Shown here: one piece after another, positions 16,366 to 24,894 of the stretch
Layout of the letters: every line of letters starts with the position of its first letter
How positions within the stretch are numbered: the stretch's first letter is position 1
NCBI GenBank assembly: GCA_030065055.1
Contig: JASJDS010000059.1
Coordinates: forward strand, 1-51,985
Origin: Calothrix sp. MO_192.B10
GTDB taxonomy: Bacteria; Cyanobacteriota; Cyanobacteriia; Cyanobacteriales; Nostocaceae
DNA: 51,985 nt
Reading direction: 5' to 3'
Notes under the pieces: generated by a model
What the model was told of the DNA's origin: nothing
The model's input: only the letters and a program-made list of their open reading frames with translations
The model's database searches: none
Program-made: the position numbers and the translations under genes

Positions 16366-17328
16366 TGTCCAAGCACGGAAGAATGTACTATCTTGCCAAA
16401 TACCAGCCACGCGCTTTTCAATGGCGGCTAATTCTTTCCCACTAAGTTGTTGAAATGCTCGCGCTACTTTTACATTACCTTCTAATTGCTTAACATTTTC
16501 CGCCGCCACTATACAACAGTGAACCCCCGGTTGAGACATACTGTATCCCAAAGCCTGTTCCATCCCTGTTAATCCCCCTGGCTTAAATAAACGTCCATAG
16601 GCAGGTACTTTCATGGCAATCACACCCACATTTTTTTGCCGAGCTACGGGAAGAACTACAGGTAGAAACGGACGAGGATGATATTTATCTGCTGCATTTA
16701 CGGGAATGAGGGTGGTATGAAAAGGGTAGCGACGCAAGCCTTCAGCAATTACCTCTGGCTCGTGGTGTCCGGTAATACCTGAAAAGCGAACTATTTTTTG
16801 TTGTATCGCCTCTTCCATAGCTTTAATTGCACCAGAATTACTAAAGATAGTATCTAGTTCGTTGTTAAAAGAAACGTGATGTAATTGCCATAAATCGAGG
16901 TAGTCTGTTTTCAGGCGTTTGAGGCTGCGTTCTAACTCTCGCCAAGCACCATCCCTATCTCGTTTGTCAGTCTTAGTGGCTAAAAATAGCTTTGAACGTC
17001 GAGATGGTAAAACTTTACCTAAATAATCTTCACTTGGGCCATAACTAGCCGCAGTATCAAAGTAACGAATACCCAGGGAGAGAGCTTTTTCAATTTGTGC
17101 TACAGCATCCCTTTCTCTACCATTTTTAGATAGGGGGGTTCTTCCTGCACCGCCCAAACCAAATATGGGTACTTTGACACCCGTATTCCCCAAAATCCTT
17201 TCTGGCATGGGGGTAGGAGGTGTGGCATTGCTAGTAGTATTATTTTGCCAGGTTGTACATCCAACAATACCACCTGCGATCGCAGCTGTTGTAGTTAAGA
17301 AATTACGTCGCGTTCTTTTGCCTGTCAT
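16363..17328 (-). CDS. Aldo/keto reductase with Tat-type signal
   Basis: A 321-residue protein. Residues 1-24 contain TRRNFLTTTAAIAGGIVGC, a twin-arginine signal that may end in a lipoprotein cysteine. The AKR barrel shows the catalytic set Asp/Tyr in FDTAASYGPSE, Lys in ATKTDK and His in QLHHV. It would reduce carbonyl compounds with NADPH at or outside the membrane; the substrate is unknown. Its stop codon lies exactly where the IsrB element's left end begins, so the insertion happened at the gene's edge and apparently spared the protein. Confidence 0.87.
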   Translation of the reverse strand: MTGKRTRRNFLTTTAAIAGGIVGCTTWQNNTTSNATPPTPMPERILGNTGVKVPIFGLGGAGRTPLSKNGRERDAVAQIEKALSLGIRYFDTAASYGPSEDYLGKVLPSRRSKLFLATKTDKRDRDGAWRELERSLKRLKTDYLDLWQLHHVSFNNELDTIFSNSGAIKAMEEAIQQKIVRFSGITGHHEPEVIAEGLRRYPFHTTLIPVNAADKYHPRPFLPVVLPVARQKNVGVIAMKVPAYGRLFKPGGLTGMEQALGYSMSQPGVHCCIVAAENVKQLEGNVKVARAFQQLSGKELAAIEKRVAGIWQDSTFFRAWT

Positions 17329-17441
17329 ATTTTGTTACCAAGGCGAAATTGCTACTAATAATATTCTAGCGATCGCTTCCCATTTTACCATTACACTTAG
17401 GCAATAATAGTAAATATTAGTATGAGTTTTTGGAATAAGTA

Positions 17442-18719
17442 ATGCTAAAGCAACTCATCCTGGAAAATTGGAAAAGTTTTCGCTATGCTGAACTTCCAAT
17501 TGACCAACTGACTGTTTTAATTGGTACTAATGCCAGTGGCAAATCTAATGTAGTTGAAGCATTAGATTTTTTGCAGAGAATTGCCAGAGGTGAAGATATT
17601 AAAACAGCTTTAACCGGAAATGAAACACTTCCTTCCATTCGAGGTGGTGTAGAATGGGTTGCACGTAAACCGGAGAATCAGTTTACATTGAAAGCGTTGA
17701 TTCAAGGGGAAGATGAGAATACAGATTATCTTTACACAATTCAAATACAAACTCAACAAAAGAATGTAGGGATAAAGAAAAAACAGATTCGACCAGATAT
17801 TAGAGTTATCAAGGAAAATATTCAAATTTATAATCCTATAGAGAAATATATACCTGACTCGTTGGAGTTTTCTATCAAAAATGCAAATTTTCAAAATCAG
17901 AGTAGCTTAAAACATAGTCTTGTAGGTTATGAATATTTACAAAACATTAAATTTAACAAAGAACAATTATCAGAAATTAACTCTACAAATCAAAACGATG
18001 TTATATATAAGCCTGCTCGTAAAGCGAAAGAAAATATAATTTCTGCACTCATGAATATTTTCATTTTTAATCCCATCCCTGCAAAAATGCGAAATTATTC
18101 ACAACTTTCTGATAGCCTTGAAAGCGACGCATCTAATATTGCAGGAGTACTAGCGGGATTATCTGATGAAAAAAAAACTGAAGTAGAAACAACAATATCC
18201 ACCCACATAAAAAACTTACCAGAAGGCGATATCAAAAGAGTATGGGCGGAAAAAGTCGGTAGATTTGGCACAGATGCCATGCTGTACTGTGAAGAAGAGT
18301 GGAAACCAGGCGCAATTACAGAAATTGATGCTCGTAGTATGTCCGATGGTACACTTCGATTTCTTGCTATTCTTACAGCATTATTAACTCGTCCAGAAGG
18401 TAGTCAATTAGTAATAGAAGATGTGGATGATGGACTCCATCCCTCCCGTTCAGAATTATTAGTCAGGATGCTACGTGAAATTGGAAAAAAAAGAAATATT
18501 GATATTTTAATTACTACCCATAACCCAACTTTACTAGATGCTTTTGGCTCAGATATAATTCCATTCGTAGTTGTTTCACACCGAGATGTAGAAACTGGTG
18601 ATAGTAAACTCACTGTTTTAGAAGATATTCAAAATTTTCCCAAATTATTTGCATCTGCTTCTTTAGGTAAATTAACAACAAGTGGTGCAATTGAAAGAAG
18701 CCTTTCTCGTGATGAATAA
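17442..18719 (+). CDS. AAA family ATPase (AAA_21/OLD-like, no TOPRIM), putative defence component
   Basis: A 425-residue ABC-like ATPase of the RecF/OLD superfamily: Walker A GTNASGKS at 28-35, signature-like RSMSDGTLRFLAIL, Walker B region IEDVDDGLHPSR at about 325-336, and the H-loop ITTHNP. The usual DEPE of Walker B is IEDVDD, still acidic. There is no TOPRIM or other nuclease domain. Its gene is followed by a PIN-like nuclease gene and a convergent Mrr-like gene, an arrangement that resembles ATPase-nuclease phage-defence pairs. The activity is inferred. Confidence 0.8.
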   Translation: MLKQLILENWKSFRYAELPIDQLTVLIGTNASGKSNVVEALDFLQRIARGEDIKTALTGNETLPSIRGGVEWVARKPENQFTLKALIQGEDENTDYLYTIQIQTQQKNVGIKKKQIRPDIRVIKENIQIYNPIEKYIPDSLEFSIKNANFQNQSSLKHSLVGYEYLQNIKFNKEQLSEINSTNQNDVIYKPARKAKENIISALMNIFIFNPIPAKMRNYSQLSDSLESDASNIAGVLAGLSDEKKTEVETTISTHIKNLPEGDIKRVWAEKVGRFGTDAMLYCEEEWKPGAITEIDARSMSDGTLRFLAILTALLTRPEGSQLVIEDVDDGLHPSRSELLVRMLREIGKKRNIDILITTHNPTLLDAFGSDIIPFVVVSHRDVETGDSKLTVLEDIQNFPKLFASASLGKLTTSGAIERSLSRDE

Positions 18720-18916
18720 ATAGTGATATAAGTTATATAGAAATCTGGTTTGATTGTTGAATAAAATTAGGTACTTTTAGTACTTGTAGGGTGCGTTCTG
18801 CTAACAGCACTCCGCACCAAAAAGCCAGATGGTGCGTTACGCTGCGCGGCAGGACACCCTAAGTGTTTTAAGCGCAAGCGCAGGCTACGCCAACAAAAAT
18901 TAAATAGTAATCCTAT
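18720..18916. repeat. Inverted-repeat element between ATPase and PIN genes
   Basis: A unit at about 18787-18861 has inverted ends TAGGGTG and CACCCTA and internal GGTGCGTT copies, followed by a GCGCAAGCGCAGGCTACGCC stretch common in cyanobacteria. It widens the gap between the two genes to 197 bp, suggesting a later insertion into a once tighter operon. Confidence 0.55.
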
Positions 18917-19432
18917 ATGAGAAAGGTATTAATTATAGATACATCACTTTTATGTGTTTGGCTACAAATTCCCAAAATGGAAAATTGTGGTTCTGATGAT
19001 GATAAATGGGACTTTAAACGTGTCGATGAAAAAATTAAATCAGAAATCAAACAATCTACAGTACTTGTACTTCCTTTAGCTGTAGTTATAGAAACCGGCA
19101 ATCACATTGCACAGACTAACAATAATCATAATGTAGCCCAAAACTTTAAAGAAATTATGACTAAAGCTGCTGATGAAACATCTCCTTGGGCAGCTTTTGG
19201 CGAACAAGTCGAACTGTGGGAAGCAGAGGAACTTAAACAATTAGCCGCTAAATTTCCTCAATGGGCAATTGCCGGAACTTCTATGGGCGATGGGAGTATT
19301 GTCATCTTAGGTGAACATTACCAGAAAAAAGGCTTTTGCGTAGAGTTTTTAACTGCCGATAAAGGACTAAAAGCCCAACAACCATCTCCCCCTGTTCAAC
19401 CTAAGAGACGAAGTAGCCGCAAAATAAATTAG
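18917..19432 (+). CDS. PIN-like nuclease, partner of the AAA ATPase
   Basis: A 171-residue protein with acidic residues placed as in PIN domains: Asp8 in LIIDTSLL, Glu59 in VVIETGNH, Asp125 in MGDGSIVI and Asp148 in LTADKGLK. PIN enzymes cut RNA, often tRNA or mRNA. It lies after the AAA ATPase on the same strand, separated by a small repeat, and no antitoxin gene is adjacent, so the ATPase may control it. The basic C-terminus (QPKRRSSRK) could contact nucleic acid. The family assignment is by motif spacing and is moderately sure. Confidence 0.65.
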   Translation: MRKVLIIDTSLLCVWLQIPKMENCGSDDDKWDFKRVDEKIKSEIKQSTVLVLPLAVVIETGNHIAQTNNNHNVAQNFKEIMTKAADETSPWAAFGEQVELWEAEELKQLAAKFPQWAIAGTSMGDGSIVILGEHYQKKGFCVEFLTADKGLKAQQPSPPVQPKRRSSRKIN

Positions 19433-19445
19433 ATTTTGATAATTC

Positions 19446-20045
19446 TTAGCTATCTCTAGTCATCATAATAAAATAGATTAATTTTTCTCTGTCCCAAAGC
19501 TCTATTTTATTAGGCTTTGCTAATTTATAAGCATTTTTGGTAAAATAATTGTTTGTAATTACTATCCCTTCACTGGCTCCATAATATTTAACTGCACTTA
19601 CCACTTCTTGTACTGCTGATGCACCAACTTTCTTGTTATATCTCTTCGCTTGAACTACGGATTTAATCAGGTTTTTATGCACAATTAAGTCCGCACCAAA
19701 ATCATTAGAAGCTGGGGTCATTTTCACGTAATAGCCAAGCTTTTGAAAACACTGTGCTAAAAAATCTTCAAAATCTCTGCCTGTCATGTTGTCAATCTGC
19801 TCGACTAATTTACCTATATCTTCTTGACTATCTACTTGGATTTGATTATTGATGATTTGTAAAAATATATTTTTTAAATCGTGATGAAAACCAATTTTGA
19901 TATCTTCTATAATTTTATCTATATCAAACTTGCCCCGATCAAAGTCTTTACTGATACTCTTAAACGTTTGATTAATATGATTCACGTCTTTCTGAATCTG
20001 TTTTAAATCATTTGTAAGTTTACCTAAAAAATTATTGTTAAACAT
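19446..20045 (-). CDS. Mrr-type restriction endonuclease-like protein
   Basis: A 199-residue protein with an N-terminal coiled-coil-like region (1-85) and a C-terminal Mrr_cat/PD-(D/E)XK domain (90-199). Active-site residues are visible: Glu93 in DFEDFLAQ, Asp119 in FGADLIV, Lys134 in VVQAKRY, and Gln146 in AVQEVVS. Such enzymes cut modified or foreign DNA. It converges on the PIN gene with 13 bp between stop codons. It could be part of the same defence locus or an independent enzyme. Confidence 0.75.
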   Translation of the reverse strand: MFNNNFLGKLTNDLKQIQKDVNHINQTFKSISKDFDRGKFDIDKIIEDIKIGFHHDLKNIFLQIINNQIQVDSQEDIGKLVEQIDNMTGRDFEDFLAQCFQKLGYYVKMTPASNDFGADLIVHKNLIKSVVQAKRYNKKVGASAVQEVVSAVKYYGASEGIVITNNYFTKNAYKLAKPNKIELWDREKLIYFIMMTRDS

Positions 20046-20275
20046 ATATTTTTAAACAATGATGATATATATAAATTTTGATATCTAGTTTACTTTCAAT
20101 CATAATCTTGCTGGTATATTAATAGACTTCAGTGTATTCACCAGAATTTTATCTAGACAAAAGAAATATTATCTGCTAAATGGCTATATCGTTTAGTAAG
20201 GATAAAGTATTGATGCCAAGAGAGTTAAACTAATGGCGATACAATCTTATATTTAACCCAAACAAAGATACTGTT

Positions 20276-21838
20276 ATGGCAATAGAATCTGCTGTTACGG
20301 AAGTAGCAATTGAGGCAAATCTGAAGCAATTTTTGCTGGTACTCTCAGTTTCTCTGAGTGTGGCGACATTACCACAAGTATTTAGCTGGTTTCGCCAAAT
20401 TCCTTATACCTTACTTTTAGTTATTGCTGGTTTGGGTTTGGCACTGGTAGATGTCCGTCTGGTAAACCTATCCCCAGAATTAATCCTGGCGATTTTCCTT
20501 CCTCCATTGTTGTTTGAAGCAGCATGGAACTTAAAATGGTCTAACTTGAAGCGGGATATGTTGCCTATCTGCCTCTATGCAGTGCTAGGAGTCTTAATTT
20601 CCATTATTGGGGTGACAATTGGACTGAACCAATTCGCCGCAGTTCCCCTGACTACCGCCCTACTAGTGGGAGCTAGTTTATCAGCCACCGATCCTGTTTC
20701 CGTCACCGCCTTATTCCGGGAGCTAGGGGTAGATAAACGGCTTACAACCCTCATGGAAGGGGAAAGCTTATTTAATGATGGCATGGCTGTTGTGGCTTTT
20801 AGTTTCCTGGTAGGACTACCTCTGGGAACCAGACAACTAGGATTTCAACCTGTAATTATTGAACTCTTTACCGTTGTTGGTATCGGTTTAGCTGTGGGGG
20901 GATTGATTGGTTTTGGTATTTCCTACCTCACCCAACGATTTGATTTACCCCTGGTAGAACAGTCTTTAACCCTGGTATCAGCCTATGGAACTTATATCAT
21001 TGCTGAAGAGTTGGGAGGTTCTGGGGTAATTGGGGTGGTAACAACTGGTTTAATTTTGGGTAACTTTGGCTCCCGAATTGGCATGAATCCCCGTACCAGG
21101 GTAATTGTAAGTGAGTTTTGGGAGTTTATTGCTTTCTTTGTCAACTCCATTGTTTTTTTGTTAATTGGGGATCAAGTGCATTTTCCCATCTTGGCGGATA
21201 ATTTAGTAATTATTGCCGTCACCATTGGGGGGATGGTGGTAGCCAGGGTAGTTTCTGTTTATGGTTTGGGATTTTTGACTAATAAACTCGCTAACTCGGA
21301 AATTAGTTTGCCGCAACAAACTATACTGTGGTGGGGTGGCCTGCGTGGTTCTGTATCCATTGCCCTAGCATTAAGCGTTCCCACCATTTTGGGCGAACGA
21401 GAGGAGTTAATTGCCACGGTATTTGGAGTAGTTTTATTTACCTTGTTAGTGCAGGGATTAACTACTAAACCCTTACTGGAAAATTTAAATCTTTTGGGGG
21501 ATCAGCCCCTACGTCAGGAGTATTTAGAATTAGTAGCACGGCAGTCAGCACTAGAACGGGTACTGGAATATCTTGATCGTGTAGATGAACGTCCGGGAAT
21601 TGATGAGGAATTTTGCCGCTATCAGGAGACTTTAATCAAAGGAGAACTGAAGAACGTAGAAGAGAAAATTGACAAGTTACAAAATAACTATCCTAATCTC
21701 CGGGAATTTACTATTGAGCAACTACGAAGTGAGTTACTAGCGGTGGAGGCAGATACTTATGCTGAATTTGTCCGCTCTGGTCGTTTAAATCAAGAGTTGG
21801 CACCCTTACTACAAAATGTTTTGGGTAGGGAGCATTAG
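20276..21838 (+). CDS. Na+/H+ antiporter, CPA1 family
   Basis: A 520-residue transporter with about 12 membrane helices and the CPA1 core motifs (LPPLLFEAAWNL, GASLSATDPVSVTALFRELG, EGESLFNDGMAVVAF). A cytoplasmic C-terminal tail from about 410 is partly helical. It would extrude Na+ in exchange for H+ and so support salt tolerance and sodium-driven uptake. A BicA-like bicarbonate transporter and a CPA2 antiporter lie within 8 kb, consistent with a sodium cycle, though they are not in one operon. A strong hairpin follows the gene. Confidence 0.9.
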   Translation: MAIESAVTEVAIEANLKQFLLVLSVSLSVATLPQVFSWFRQIPYTLLLVIAGLGLALVDVRLVNLSPELILAIFLPPLLFEAAWNLKWSNLKRDMLPICLYAVLGVLISIIGVTIGLNQFAAVPLTTALLVGASLSATDPVSVTALFRELGVDKRLTTLMEGESLFNDGMAVVAFSFLVGLPLGTRQLGFQPVIIELFTVVGIGLAVGGLIGFGISYLTQRFDLPLVEQSLTLVSAYGTYIIAEELGGSGVIGVVTTGLILGNFGSRIGMNPRTRVIVSEFWEFIAFFVNSIVFLLIGDQVHFPILADNLVIIAVTIGGMVVARVVSVYGLGFLTNKLANSEISLPQQTILWWGGLRGSVSIALALSVPTILGEREELIATVFGVVLFTLLVQGLTTKPLLENLNLLGDQPLRQEYLELVARQSALERVLEYLDRVDERPGIDEEFCRYQETLIKGELKNVEEKIDKLQNNYPNLREFTIEQLRSELLAVEADTYAEFVRSGRLNQELAPLLQNVLGREH

Positions 21839-21870
21839 TAAACCAGAGATTCAAATATCACCAATTTTAG

Positions 21871-21909
21871 GCTCCCACCAATTGTTTTAATTACTACCAC
21901 TGTGGGAGC
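21871..21909 (+). terminator. Hairpin after the CPA1 antiporter gene
   Basis: GCTCCCAC at 21871-21878 pairs with GTGGGAGC at 21902-21909, followed by TTTG, 32 bp after the stop codon. It is a probable transcript end, though the T run is short. Confidence 0.5.
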
Positions 21910-23104
21910 TTTGTAATTAAAGAAGATTATCGATCGCCAATCACAGGAAAAAAGTCTTTTTCATTTTTATATTGTGAGCGATCGCCTTGATTACTAGGTT
22001 CATTTGACTGATATTATTTTACTACAACCTTGCCCGCGATTCATGAAGCAGCAGTCTTGGGGGTTTCCCCATGAGCGACTGTAGCGTGGGCGGAACCCGC
22101 GTAACCCTGACGGTGTGGTGGGAGTCCTCTGGTGGAAGAAAGATAGAATCTCTGTGTTTTCCTACAAATATTATTTTTTCTTTACCCGTTATTTCAGTAT
22201 TTATACCGTAAACAACCGCAATTTTCTGTATGTATTAGGACAAGCGATCGCATTTCCATTTACCCCACATTAGGAGGGAAGGAGTTCGGAGTTCGGGGTT
22301 CGGGGGAAGGTGTAGGGGCGGGGTTTCCCCGCCCGGAATTATGGAGTGTAGACGTGGTAGCGGCTTCGGTGCAGGGTAGGAATAATTTTGATTTAAAGGG
22401 AACAGGGAACAGGGAAGAGGGAACAGTGCAGGCGTTGGACGAGGATTTAAACCCCGTCCAACGCAATCGTCCCACTCATGACAGGGCTTGGAACCCACTG
22501 GTGGGTCGAGGGAATGGACAGGCAACAACCTTTGTTCCCAACCAACCAACCCAACTGTTGCCTGTTGCCCGTTCCCTATTCCCTCGACCGAAGGTCGGTC
22601 AGTCCCCCACGGGAAAATCCCACAACCTGCCTATGAAAATGCTTTGTGACTAACTCCTCAAGTTAGCACGCAATGCGCCCCTACAAGAGCGCTGATTAAC
22701 TATTTTCAAGTCAGCCCTCCACGATCAAATCTCACAACCTGCCCATGAAAAACCTCACCCTCGCTTTTTGCTACACAAAAATCTTTCCCTCTCCTTATTA
22801 AGGAGAGGGATGTCCGCTCTCAAGGTGAGGTTCTTTTCAAGTTAGTCCCTCATGTACGTTTGTACGCAAACAATCATGAAAATACCTCCCTCACTCCTTC
22901 ACTCCTACTCTGCGAGAAGCCGCTACCGCGTCTACACTCCCTATTTTCAAGCTAGAAGGAAAGACAAGTTCTTTCACCTGTCCTGATACAACAAAGTTAG
23001 TGGCGGCGACTTACTTAATAGGGATAAACCCCGCCCTTAAAGGGCGAGGTATTCGTTATTACTCAAGTTATGGGTGATTTATTTAACTCTACACAACTGA
23101 ATTT
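21910..23104. repeat. 1.2 kb repeat mosaic between transporter genes
   Basis: No gene is supported; apparent open frames are repeat translations. The segment contains TTGACTGATATTATTTTACT at 22005-22024 (also at 37869-37888), a GGGCGGGG/CCCCGCCC hairpin near 22317-22335, GGGAACA heptamers at 22398-22430, a minus-strand copy of the composite repeat at 22597-22745, CTCCTTATTAAGGAGA near 22793, and a CCCCGCCCTTAAAGGGCGAGG-type palindrome near 23028. The last could end upstream transcription before the SulP gene. Confidence 0.65.
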
Positions 23105-24787
23105 ATGACCCGTCTCAGATTAGTTAACGGCTTCAACTTCAAGCATCTACGTGGTGACTTGTTAGGTGGTATAACTGCCGCTATTGTTGCTTTACCATTG
23201 GCATTAGCCTTTGGGGTTTCATCTTCAGCAGGACCCATTGCAGGGTTGTATGGTGCTATTTCTGTAGGGCTATTTGCAGCTTTATTTGGGGGGACTCCCT
23301 CCCAAATTTCTGGCCCCACTGGCCCCATGACGGTGGTGATGGCAACTGTGTTTACCGCCATGATTGACAAAAATCCAGATAATGGATTGGAAATGGCATT
23401 TACTGTGGTAATGCTGGGTGGATTATTCCAAATTCTGTTTGGGATAATGCGACTGGGAACATATATTACCTTTATCCCCTACACGGTCATTTCCGGCTTT
23501 ATGTCTGGGGTTGGTTTTATTATTCTCTGCCTACAGATTGGTCCTTTGTTGGGACATCCTAGTTCTGCCAAGGTAGTAGACTCCCTCTATAATTTACCTA
23601 AATTCCTGAATGCTCCCCATCCCGCAGCCACAGGACTGGGTTTACTGACCCTGCTAATTGTATTTTTATCTCCCCCCAAGCTGAATCGAATTTTCCCATC
23701 ACCCTTATTAGCATTAATTGTGTGTACGGTAATTTCGGTGGTTTTATTTCCCAATAGTGATATTACCCGCATTGGTGAAATTCCCATGAGTTTACCCAAA
23801 CTGCACTTCCCAGTCTTCAGCCTCAATCAAATCAGAGATATGATTATTTATGGTTTGATGCTGGCAACTTTGGGAGCGATCGATTCTTTGTTAACTTCCC
23901 TGGTGGCAGATAATATTACCCGCACCCAACATAATTCTGATAAGGAATTAATTGGACAAGGTATTGGTAACTTATTTGCCGGTTTATGCGGTGGATTACC
24001 GGGAGCCGGAGCAACGATGCGTACTGTGGTGAATGTACGTGCGGGGGGAAAAACAGCGCTATCTGGAATAATTCATGCTTTGGTGTTGTTAGTCATTGTT
24101 TTGGGTGCGGGAAAACTGACACAGAATATTCCCAATGCAGTTTTAGCCGGTATTTTGATTAAAGTTGGGATTGATATTATTGATTGGGGTTTTCTTAAAC
24201 GCGCTCACCGCATATCCCTCAGGGCGGCTGGATTGATGTATGGGGTATTGTTGCTCACAGTTTTTGTCGATCTGATTATTGCAGTTGTGGTTGGAGTTTT
24301 TCTGGCCAATTTATTTACACTCAAACGTCTTTCCGATCTACAAGCAGAACGAGTAACAGCAATTACAGCTCCTGATGAAAAAATTCGCTTACACCCAGAA
24401 GAAAAAACTATTTTGCAGCAAGCAGAAGGTAGGATTCTCTTGTTTCATTTGGGTGGTCCGATGAGCTTTGGGGCGGCAAAGACAATTTCACGGCGTTTAT
24501 CAATTGTGGAAGATTATGATGTGTTGATTTTAGATTTATCTGAAGTTCCCCATGTGGGTGTAACAGCTTCCCTAGCGATCGAGAATATGGTCAAAGAAGC
24601 TTGCGAAAAAAGACGGGCGGTATTTTTAGTCGGGGCTAGTGGTGAGGTTAAAGACAGGTTGCGACGTTTAAGACTTTTAGATCGATTGCTACCTAAAAAT
24701 CAGTTACAAAGTCGTATGGAGGCATTAGAAGCAGCTTGGTCTATCATTCAAGAACGTAAAGGAATGTTAAGTTTAAGGGAGAAATAA
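23105..24787 (+). CDS. SulP family transporter, BicA-like (probable Na+-dependent bicarbonate transporter)
   Basis: A 560-residue SulP protein with 12-14 membrane helices and a C-terminal STAS domain (about 430-545). It is close to cyanobacterial BicA along its length: ALPLALAFGVSS, FGGTPSQISGPTGPMTVVM, PYTVISGFMSGVG, DNITRTQHNSDKELIGQG, GAGATMRTVVNVRAGGKTALSG. BicA imports HCO3- with Na+ for the carbon-concentrating mechanism. Sulfate or another anion cannot be excluded from sequence. A CPA1 Na+/H+ antiporter lies upstream on the same strand and could recycle sodium. Confidence 0.82.
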   Translation: MTRLRLVNGFNFKHLRGDLLGGITAAIVALPLALAFGVSSSAGPIAGLYGAISVGLFAALFGGTPSQISGPTGPMTVVMATVFTAMIDKNPDNGLEMAFTVVMLGGLFQILFGIMRLGTYITFIPYTVISGFMSGVGFIILCLQIGPLLGHPSSAKVVDSLYNLPKFLNAPHPAATGLGLLTLLIVFLSPPKLNRIFPSPLLALIVCTVISVVLFPNSDITRIGEIPMSLPKLHFPVFSLNQIRDMIIYGLMLATLGAIDSLLTSLVADNITRTQHNSDKELIGQGIGNLFAGLCGGLPGAGATMRTVVNVRAGGKTALSGIIHALVLLVIVLGAGKLTQNIPNAVLAGILIKVGIDIIDWGFLKRAHRISLRAAGLMYGVLLLTVFVDLIIAVVVGVFLANLFTLKRLSDLQAERVTAITAPDEKIRLHPEEKTILQQAEGRILLFHLGGPMSFGAAKTISRRLSIVEDYDVLILDLSEVPHVGVTASLAIENMVKEACEKRRAVFLVGASGEVKDRLRRLRLLDRLLPKNQLQSRMEALEAAWSIIQERKGMLSLREK

Positions 24788-24894
24788 ATCAATTACTCCA
24801 TAGGCGATCGCATGATTTGGGAATTAGCAATATTTCCAGCGATCGCCTCGTCCTCACACAATCCAAAATCCAAAATCTAAAATCCAAAATGGTA
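24788..24894. repeat. Short spacer with HIP1 sites and ATCCAAA heptamers
   Basis: Convergent spacer with GCGATCGC sites and four ATCYAAA heptamers at about 24862-24890, the same unit seen before the ABC-F gene. Confidence 0.55.

Noticed and set aside
17442-18719. OLD-family nuclease (Gabija or PARIS type)
   Set aside because: The protein has only the ATPase part; no TOPRIM or other nuclease domain is present after the ATPase motifs.
22235-22653. Overlapping open frames on both strands
   Set aside because: They are translations of GC-rich repeat mosaic and heptamers, with proline-rich low-complexity products.
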